A DNA stretch of 56,466 nt from positions 1-56,466 of the forward strand of contig JACQDK010000005.1 in NCBI GenBank assembly GCA_016201135.1, in the 5' to 3' direction. Below the pieces are notes generated by a model. It saw only the letters and a program-made list of their open reading frames with translations, had not been told where the DNA came from and did not search any database. Positions 51,118-56,466 of this stretch are shown piece after piece. Source of the DNA: Actinomycetota bacterium (GTDB taxonomy: Bacteria; Actinomycetota; UBA4738; HRBIN12). Position 1 is the stretch's first letter. Each line of letters begins with the position of its first letter. The position numbers were made by a program, and so were the translations under genes.

Positions 51118-51819
51118 GTGGAAGCTCGCCCAACGGAGCAGGAGCTGCGAGAGGCGTTCGCCCGCATCGAGGCGGCCGTCGACGCGGGGGACCGGGACCT
51201 TCGGCGGCTCGGGTTCTGGCGCCTGGTGGGGGTCGTCAAGCGCGACCCCGAGCTCCGGGAGCGGTGGGCCGAGCAGGTCGGGCGGATCGACGCCGCCGCG
51301 TTCAGAGCAGGGGTGAAGTTCCGCGCTCCCGTGTGGGCGGGCAACCTGGTCCTCTCGGCCGGCGTGGCAGCCGGCGCGCTGGCGGTCGTGGCGGCCAGGG
51401 TCACCGGCCGCCCGGCGGTCGCCGGCGTGGCCCTGGTGGCGGCCGGAGTGATCTGGTCCGTGGCGACCCACAGCCTCACCCACTGGGCGGTCGGTCGCGC
51501 CGTCGGGATCCGCTTCACGGACTACTTCATCGGAGGGCCCCTCCCCCCGAGGCCGGGCCTCAAGACCGACTACGCCTCGTACCTGCGGACCGACGCCGGA
51601 AGGCGGGCCGTGATGCACGCGTCGGGGGCGATCGCGACGAAGCTCTCGCCCTTCGTCGCGCTCGGGTTCTGGCCTTCCACCCGGGCGCCGTGGTGGTCGG
51701 CCGCGCTCCTGCTGGCGGTCGGCGTGCTGCAGATCGTGACCGACGTGGTCTTCAGCGTGCGATCGAGCGACTGGAAGAAGGTCAAGCGCGAAAGGGCCCT
51801 GGCCAGGGCGCGGGGCTGA
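51118..51819 (+). CDS. Uncharacterised membrane protein
   Basis: 233 residues from GTG 51118 (GGAAGGGGCGG upstream). Residues 1-70 are hydrophilic and helical. About four membrane segments follow, starting with WAGNLVLSAGVAAGALAVVAA near 82. The stretch THSLTHWAVGRAVGIRFTDY between segments holds two histidines (HSLTH) that could bind a metal; no HExxH is present. The C-terminal tail is very basic. The gene is divergent from the kinase gene and no family was recognised. Confidence 0.72.
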   Translation: MEARPTEQELREAFARIEAAVDAGDRDLRRLGFWRLVGVVKRDPELRERWAEQVGRIDAAAFRAGVKFRAPVWAGNLVLSAGVAAGALAVVAARVTGRPAVAGVALVAAGVIWSVATHSLTHWAVGRAVGIRFTDYFIGGPLPPRPGLKTDYASYLRTDAGRRAVMHASGAIATKLSPFVALGFWPSTRAPWWSAALLLAVGVLQIVTDVVFSVRSSDWKKVKRERALARARG

Positions 51820-51841
51820 GGGATCGGGAGGGGTTCGAAAC

Positions 51842-52411
51842 GTGCGGATGCAGGGGTTCGAGGCATGGGTGCTTCGTAGCGGCGCCTGGGACGCGTTCTC
51901 CCGAGGAGTGGTCGTCCCGTGGGTGGCTGACTTCGCCCGGTTCCGGGAGGACGCCGAGGTGCTCGAGATCGGGTGCGGGCAGGGCTCGGTCGCCCTGGCC
52001 CTGGCCGAGAGGTTCCCCGGCTGGAGTCTGACCGCGACCGACGTCGACCCCGACATGGTGGTGCCCGCGATCGGGCGGCTCGCCCGATTCGGGGATCGCG
52101 TGAAGGTGGAGGTGGCCGACGCCGAGGAGCTCCCATATCCCGTGGGCCGGTTCGACGTCGTCGTGGCCGTCCTCGTCTGGCACCACGTGGACGTGTGGCG
52201 CGCGGCCACCCGGGAGGCGTTCCGGGTGCTCCGCCCCGGCGGGTCGCTCGTGCTCGCCGACGTGCGCCACCCGCGGTCGAGTGAACCCAAGCGCGGGCTG
52301 CTCGCGGGGACCTACGGCCTCGAGGCTCTCCACCACGCGCTCGCGGACGCGGGCTTCCGGGAGTGGCGCGTGAGCGAGGGGCGGGTCTCGTTCCGCCTGG
52401 AGGCGCGGTGA
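51842..52411 (+). CDS. Class I SAM-dependent methyltransferase
   Basis: 189 residues from GTG 51842 (an ATG two codons later is an alternative). SAM-binding motif I is VLEIGCGQGSVALALAE near residue 40, with the acidic TATDVDPDM near 65, ADAEELPYPVGRFDVVVA (motif II) near 95 and VLRPGGSLVLADVRHP (motif III) near 130. The substrate cannot be told. It lies 22 bases after the membrane protein gene, probably in the same transcript, and just upstream of the thiamine operon promoter. Confidence 0.82.
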   Translation: MRMQGFEAWVLRSGAWDAFSRGVVVPWVADFARFREDAEVLEIGCGQGSVALALAERFPGWSLTATDVDPDMVVPAIGRLARFGDRVKVEVADAEELPYPVGRFDVVVAVLVWHHVDVWRAATREAFRVLRPGGSLVLADVRHPRSSEPKRGLLAGTYGLEALHHALADAGFREWRVSEGRVSFRLEAR

Positions 52412-52440
52412 ACCGCGCTTCCGGGTCGCGCGCGGCTCCC

Positions 52441-52446
52441 TATACT
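52441..52446 (+). promoter_or_regulatory. -10 box (TATACT) of the thiamine operon
   Basis: TATACT lies ten bases before the riboswitch aptamer, so transcription would begin at its 5' edge. The matching -35 region is poor (CTTCCG). Confidence 0.5.
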
Positions 52447-52456
52447 GGACCCGAGG

Positions 52457-52546
52457 AACCGGGGAGCTCGGGCACACCGGGCTGAGAGGCCGGCAGATCG
52501 CGCCGGCGACCCGAACGACCTGAACCGGGTAATGCCGGCGGAGGGA
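52457..52546 (+). promoter_or_regulatory. TPP riboswitch (THI box)
   Basis: Conserved core blocks are present in order: GGGGAGC, the pyrimidine-sensing GGGCTGAGAGG at 52480-52490, ACCCGAACGACCTGAACC, GGGTAATGCCGGCG at 52527-52540 and the closing GGAGGGAGCC. The GGAGGGAG that closes the aptamer is also the ribosome binding site of thiG, four bases before its ATG. Binding of thiamine diphosphate should therefore block translation directly, without a separate expression platform. Confidence 0.93.
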
Positions 52547-52550
52547 GCCG

Positions 52551-53342
52551 ATGCCGCATCACGATCCCCTGACGATCGCGGGGCGCGAGTTCGGATCGCG
52601 CCTCGTCGTAGGGACCGGCAAGTTCGGCTCGTTCGAGGCGATGCGCGACGCGCTCGCGGCGAGCGGCACGGAGCTCGTGACGGTGGCGCTGCGGCGGGTC
52701 GATCTCGAGGCGACGGGGGGCCCGGACATCCTGGAGTTCATCGATCCCGAGAGGTACCTGCTGCTGCCGAACACCTCCGGGGCGACGGACGCCGACGAGG
52801 CCGTGCGGATCGCGAAGCTCGCGCGCGCGGCCGGTCTGCCCACGTGGGTGAAGCTCGAGGTGACGCCGGAGCCTCGATACCTGCTGCCCGATCCCGTGGA
52901 GACGCTGGAGGCGGCCGAGCGTCTGGTGTCGGAGGGGTTCACCGTGCTGCCCTACATCAACGCGGACCCCGTCCTGGCGAAGCGGCTCGAGGAGGCCGGC
53001 TGCGCCACCGTCATGCCGCTCGGTTCCTGGATCGGGTCGAACCGCGGCGTGCGCACGCGGGAGGCGGTCCAGATCATCGTGGAGCAGGCGACGGTGCCCG
53101 TGATCGTTGACGCCGGACTCGGCGCGCCATCGCACGCAGCCGAGGCGATGGAGATGGGGGTCGATGCCGTCCTGGTGAACACCGCGATCGCGGTGGCCGG
53201 CGACCCCATCGAGATGGCCCGCGCGTTCCGCCTGGGCGTCGAAGCCGGGCGCGCCGCGCGCCTCGCGAAGCTGCCGGCGGAGCTCCCGCGGGCCGAGGCC
53301 TCCAGCCCCCTCACCGGGTTCCTGGGAAAGGGACGGCCGTGA
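52551..53342 (+). CDS. thiG: Thiazole synthase
   Basis: 263 residues from ATG 52551, immediately after the riboswitch. [21 protein letters not shown] at the start; the Schiff-base lysine lies in [16 protein letters not shown] near residue 103; [18 protein letters not shown] near 187 binds the phosphate. It forms the thiazole phosphate of thiamine from deoxyxylulose phosphate, dehydroglycine and ThiS-thiocarboxylate. It overlaps thiH by four bases (GTGA). Confidence 0.95.
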   Translation: MPHHDPLTIAGREFGSRLVVGTGKFGSFEAMRDALAASGTELVTVALRRVDLEATGGPDILEFIDPERYLLLPNTSGATDADEAVRIAKLARAAGLPTWVKLEVTPEPRYLLPDPVETLEAAERLVSEGFTVLPYINADPVLAKRLEEAGCATVMPLGSWIGSNRGVRTREAVQIIVEQATVPVIVDAGLGAPSHAAEAMEMGVDAVLVNTAIAVAGDPIEMARAFRLGVEAGRAARLAKLPAELPRAEASSPLTGFLGKGRP

Positions 53343-54535
53343 ACGACGACGGGTTCCTCGAGCCGGCCCCTCGGGTCACCTTCGCCGACGAGCTCGAGCG
53401 GCTGCCGCTCGACCGGCTGCTGGAGATCGCCCACGGCGCCTCGCCCGAGCAGGTCGCGTCGGCGCTCTCGACCCAGCCGATCGAGCGGACGCCGGGGGAC
53501 TTCGCGGCGCTTCTCTCGCCGGCCGCCGGGGAGCGCCTCGAGGAGCTCGCGCGCGCGGCGCACGATCTCACCGTCGCACGGTTCGGAAGGACGATCCGGA
53601 TGTACGCCCCGCTCTACCTCTCGAACGAGTGCCTTTCGACCTGCACCTACTGCGGGTTCGCGCGGGAGCTCCCGATCGCGCGCAAGACCCTGTCGGTCGA
53701 GGAGACGCTCGAGGAGGCGCGGCACCTGCTACGCGGGGGATTCCGCTCGGTCCTGCTGCTCACCGGGGAGCACGAGCGGCTGACCGGGGTCGACCTGCTT
53801 CAGGAGCGGATCCGAGCGCTCGCCGCGGAGGTGCCCCAGCTCGCCGTCGAGGTCCAGGTCTGGAGTGAGGAGGAGTACCGCAGGCTGGTCGAGGCCGGCT
53901 GCGAGGGCCTCGTGATCTACCAGGAGACCTACCATCCGGAGACGTACGCGCGCGTCCACCTGGCGGGCCGCAAGCGCCGGTACCGGTGGCGGCTGCTCGG
54001 CCCCGAGCGGGGGGCGCGCGCGGGGATGCGCCGCGTCGGCATCGGGGCGCTGTTCGGTCTGCACGAGGACTGGCGCTACGAGGCGATCGCGGTCTGCGCG
54101 CACGCGCGGTTCCTCCAGAGGCACCACTGGCGCGCGCAGGTGAACGTGTCGGTGCCGCGCATGCGGCCGAGCGCTTCGGGTTACCAGCCGCGCGTGCTCC
54201 TGGACGATGCCGAGCTCACCCAGCTCGTGTGCGCCCTGCGCCTCGCGCTTCCGGACGCGGGCATCGTCTTGTCGACGCGCGAGTCGCCGGCGCTCCGCGA
54301 CGGCCTGGCCAGGGTCGGGGTGACGCACATGAGCGCCGGCTCGCACACGGAACCCGGTGGCTACGAGCATCCGGAGGAGGCCTCGGAGCAGTTCGAGGTC
54401 GCGGACCTGCGCTCGCCGCGTGAGGTCGCGGATCGGCTGCGGGGCATGGGGTACGACCCGGTCTGGGAGGACTGGGCGCGGGTAACGCCGAGCGTCGAGG
54501 CGCGCCTCGCTTCCGGCCGCTCGCGGCGAGGGTGA
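53339..54535 (+). CDS. thiH: 2-iminoacetate synthase (tyrosine lyase)
   Basis: 398 residues from GTG 53339. The radical-SAM cluster motif is [10 protein letters not shown] near residue 97. [11 protein letters not shown] near 140 and the C-terminal cluster-domain features agree with ThiH. It splits tyrosine into dehydroglycine and p-cresol for thiazole synthesis. This oxygen-sensitive route replaces the glycine oxidase ThiO used by many aerobic actinobacteria. It is coupled by overlaps to thiG and thiS. Confidence 0.92.
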   Translation: MNDDGFLEPAPRVTFADELERLPLDRLLEIAHGASPEQVASALSTQPIERTPGDFAALLSPAAGERLEELARAAHDLTVARFGRTIRMYAPLYLSNECLSTCTYCGFARELPIARKTLSVEETLEEARHLLRGGFRSVLLLTGEHERLTGVDLLQERIRALAAEVPQLAVEVQVWSEEEYRRLVEAGCEGLVIYQETYHPETYARVHLAGRKRRYRWRLLGPERGARAGMRRVGIGALFGLHEDWRYEAIAVCAHARFLQRHHWRAQVNVSVPRMRPSASGYQPRVLLDDAELTQLVCALRLALPDAGIVLSTRESPALRDGLARVGVTHMSAGSHTEPGGYEHPEEASEQFEVADLRSPREVADRLRGMGYDPVWEDWARVTPSVEARLASGRSRRG

Positions 54536-54741
54536 TCGCCGTGCAGGTGACGGTGAACGGGCGTCCGCGCGAGGTCCCCGACGGCTGCTCGGTGCAGGAG
54601 CTGATCCGCGCGGCCGAGCTCGACCCCCGGTTCGTGATAGTCGAGCGCAACGGGGAACCCGTGGAGCGCAAGAGATACGAGGAGGTCCACGTGGCGGCCG
54701 GCGACCGGCTGGAGCTGGTGCGGGCGGTGGCCGGTGGGTGA
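54532..54741 (+). CDS. thiS: Sulfur carrier protein ThiS
   Basis: 69 residues from GTG 54532, overlapping the thiH stop; GTG 54541 is an alternative start giving a product three residues shorter. The ubiquitin-like protein ends in AVAGG, the Gly-Gly tail that is adenylated and thiocarboxylated. VTVNGRPREVPDGCSVQELI is typical of the N-terminal strands. No thiF is in the window, so its activating enzyme must be elsewhere. Confidence 0.9.
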   Translation: MIAVQVTVNGRPREVPDGCSVQELIRAAELDPRFVIVERNGEPVERKRYEEVHVAAGDRLELVRAVAGG

Positions 54742-55375
54742 GGACATCCGCGCGCACCTCGCGCGCGCCCGGCTGTACGTCGTGACGGACGCGCGCCGAC
54801 GGCAGGGGGACCTGGCGTCCTTCCTCGATGCGATCCTCGGCGCCGGCGTGGACGTCGTGCAGCTGCGGGAGAAGGGGTCCGAGGCCGGCGACCTGCTGCG
54901 GTGGGGCGAGGTGTTCCGCGAGGCAGCGGCCCGGCACGGGACCCTCTTCACCGTGAACGACCGCCCCGACGTCGCACTCGCTCTTGGCGCGGACGGCGTG
55001 CACGTCGGGCAGAACGACCTGCCGGCGTCGTGGGCCCGCCGAGTGTTGGGGCCCGATGCGATCGTGGGCGTGTCGTGCCACTCGCCGGAAGATCACGCGC
55101 AGGCGCCCGAGGAGGCCGACTACCTGACGGCCGGGCCGGTGTGGGCGACGCCCACGAAGCCCGGCCGGCCTGGAACGGGGCTCGAGTTCGTGCGGAGCGC
55201 CGCCGCGACTATCGCGAGGCCCTGGTTCGCGATCGGCGGCATCGACGCCGCCAACGTGCACGAGGTCGTCGAGGCGGGAGCGCGCCGGATCGTGGTCGTG
55301 CGGGCGGTCTGCGACGCGGACGACCCCGCCGGCGCGGCGCGGGCTCTCGTGGCCGCGCTTCCCTCGCTCCCCTAG
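54734..55375 (+). CDS. thiE: Thiamine-phosphate synthase
   Basis: 213 residues from GTG 54734, overlapping thiS. TIM barrel with DVVQLREKGSEAGDL near residue 36, FTVNDRPDVALALGADGVHVG near 73-93, GVSCHSPEDHAQA near 113 and the phosphate loop AIGGIDAANVHEV near 170. It joins the thiazole and pyrimidine phosphates. It closes the riboswitch-controlled operon thiGHSE. Confidence 0.93.
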   Translation: MGEDIRAHLARARLYVVTDARRRQGDLASFLDAILGAGVDVVQLREKGSEAGDLLRWGEVFREAAARHGTLFTVNDRPDVALALGADGVHVGQNDLPASWARRVLGPDAIVGVSCHSPEDHAQAPEEADYLTAGPVWATPTKPGRPGTGLEFVRSAAATIARPWFAIGGIDAANVHEVVEAGARRIVVVRAVCDADDPAGAARALVAALPSLP

Positions 55376-55874
55376 TGTCGCGTGGGTGAAGTCTTCTTAC
55401 GCATCGTTCTCGTGATCAATTCGTCTGCCTGCTTGGTCTGCGAAGCTGCCCCTGCGGATGGCTTGGCGGGGTGATGATCCCGAAGAAGATCTAGCAGCCG
55501 GGGCGCGGAGGATCTGGTCAGGATGTGCGGCGTTTCGGCATCCCTCAGCGTGTCAGCAGCAGCCACTGACCGCGACCGCAGGAACTTGTCGCGCCGGGGC
55601 CCGGTAGGTCTGCCGCTCCAAGGTGGCCAGGGTGGGCTGCTTGGGCACCGCAACGCGGACGGCTACAGCCAACTCGGCACGGTGGCGTCCTTCCGTGTGG
55701 CAACTCGAGCGGACGCTACGTGCCCCGCCCCTTCAGGGGGGAGGGGGGGATTCGTTCGAGACTGGCTCGCGGGCGACGCTAACCCAGGGCCTCCCCGAGA
55801 ACGACAGGAACCGAGGGGAGTGCTATAAGTGATTGAAGGGCATTTGAGGGTAGTCGAGGATGAGGGGATGATCC
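55376..55874. other. Intergenic stretch of about 500 bases, no supported gene
   Basis: Base composition drops below that of the neighbouring operons. Several short frames are open on both strands, but none shows a family, a good ribosome binding site or biased codon use. A GC hairpin, CCCCGCCCC with a TTCA loop and GGGG/GGGG on the other side (55723-55746), has one bulge and no U-tract. A possible -10, TATAAG, is at 55824-55829 ahead of the next gene. Confidence 0.45.
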
Positions 55875-56264
55875 ATGCGGCGGCTTGCATACGCGCTGAT
55901 TGCCGTCTGTGCTTTCGGGCTAGGCCTACTGGCAAGCTCACCGGCCCACACGGCGGGAACGGGTCCCTGCGGGGCGGGTAGCGGCACTTGGCAGGGTTCC
56001 ACGTCCGTTGATCTTGTTCCCGGTGCCGGCGGCGATTCGGTTGCCGCGGCTATCTCTGAAGCAGAGCAGAACGTCCCAAACATGCCCGTGCTCACGAACG
56101 ACCAGTCTCAGAGCCTCGTGAATCAGGTGGAGTCGGCCGATGCTCCTGTTGGCGGCACGGTGACAGCGTCGCTCCCTAGCGGAACCGTGGTCTCGTTCGA
56201 AAACACCGGCCATGGATACCTCGTATCGGGAGTAACCAATTGCGAGTCCGAGCAGAGCTCGTGA
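55875..56264 (+). CDS. Small exported protein of unknown function
   Basis: 129 residues from ATG 55875 with GAGGATGAGGGG upstream. A signal peptide spans residues 1-26 (MRRLAYALIAVCAFGLGLLA, cut likely after AHTA or nearby). The mature part of about 100 residues is polar, with two cysteines (GPCGAGSG and TNCESEQ) that could form a disulfide. Codon use is less GC-rich than in the rest of the window, which may indicate acquired DNA. A minus-strand open frame covers the same bases but lacks any recognisable feature. Confidence 0.6.
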   Translation: MRRLAYALIAVCAFGLGLLASSPAHTAGTGPCGAGSGTWQGSTSVDLVPGAGGDSVAAAISEAEQNVPNMPVLTNDQSQSLVNQVESADAPVGGTVTASLPSGTVVSFENTGHGYLVSGVTNCESEQSS

Positions 56265-56368
56265 ACGTGCCAGGATCCGTCGCGGCCGGTCTGATCGAAC
56301 TCCTGGCGAGCATGGCGTTTCATGTGGGTCAAGTCCTGAGACTCCTGTAAAAGCGGCGACCTGAGTCA

Positions 56369-56466
56369 TCACGCGATCTTCCTCTTGCGGTCGCGCACCT
56401 CCTTCTTCTCTGTCGGCGTCGGCGGCGGATCGATTCCGAGCTCTGTCCGAAGCAGGCGCAGCTGAT
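56369..56466 (-). CDS. C-terminal 31 residues of an unknown protein (runs off right edge)
   Basis: Read on the minus strand from the edge: LRLLRTELGIDPPPTPTEKK and then VRDRKRKIA before TGA at 56369. The proline-rich, basic end looks like a genuine protein C-terminus, but no family can be assigned from so few residues. Nothing is supported in the 104 bases between it and the exported-protein gene. Confidence 0.45.
   Translation of the reverse strand, partial: QLRLLRTELGIDPPPTPTEKKEVRDRKRKIA

Noticed and set aside
55372..55653. Minus-strand open frame of 93 codons sharing the stop region with thiE
   Set aside because: No family, no ribosome binding site and composition unlike coding DNA here.
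55938..56372. Minus-strand open frame antisense to the exported protein, starting in the TGATG of the right-end gene
   Set aside because: No recognisable domain; the plus-strand frame has a signal peptide and ribosome binding site. Its start position is suggestive but not enough.

Overview
The window is high-GC DNA (about 70%) with dense, overlapping operons, many GTG starts and ATGA/GTGA junctions. An EtfD-type membrane ETF oxidoreductase, a PknB-type kinase with four PASTA domains and Streptomyces-like phosphofructokinase signatures all point to an actinobacterium. I cannot name the genus. The main theme is use of methylated amines as carbon and nitrogen source, with oxidation of the released one-carbon units.

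Left part (1-11712): a truncated glutamine-synthetase-family gene and a GAF/PucR-type regulator broken by one in-frame TAG lie on the minus strand with a universal stress protein. A plus-strand operon follows: a gamma-glutamylmethylamide synthetase-like gene, the three subunits of N-methylglutamate synthase (MgsABC), an unrecognised 144-aa protein, a class I glutamine-hydrolase-like protein, a glyoxalase-fold protein, an FAD oxidoreductase and a flavin reductase.

Middle (11709-25283, minus strand): a trimethylamine catabolic operon. It encodes an APC permease, an acyl-CoA-dehydrogenase-fold flavoprotein, a DUF1989-GcvT fusion, a PhyH-type oxygenase, trimethylamine dehydrogenase with all its signature residues, EtfB, EtfA, a folate-dependent GcvT-like protein and the membrane Fe-S protein EtfD. 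A promoter (TTGAAC-N18-TATACC) precedes the permease. The inferred route is trimethylamine to dimethylamine plus a C1 unit on folate, with electrons passing ETF to EtfD to quinone.

Centre-right (26385-40685, plus strand): a second MgsABC set is followed by a four-subunit N-methylglutamate dehydrogenase/sarcosine oxidase-type enzyme and a formate dehydrogenase locus (FdhD, catalytic subunit, NuoE-NuoF fusion, Fe-S subunit, MobA). The catalytic subunit has an in-frame TGA followed by a bacterial SECIS hairpin, so it is a selenoprotein. Its usual N-terminal Fe-S part is a separate gene placed two genes downstream. Together these loci could take methylamines to formate, CO2 and glutamate-bound nitrogen.

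Right part (40781-56466): a secreted RTX-repeat protein, a terminator and GC-rich tandem repeats; a cyclic-2,3-diphosphoglycerate synthetase-like protein with carbamate kinase; a 42-aa membrane protein; adjacent ATP-type and PPi-type phosphofructokinases; threonine aldolase; a small molybdenum oxidoreductase; endonuclease IV; a PASTA kinase; a membrane protein; a methyltransferase; and a TPP-riboswitch-controlled thiGHSE operon. The last kilobase is less GC-rich and poorly assignable. I found no tRNA, rRNA, CRISPR array or recognisable insertion sequence.
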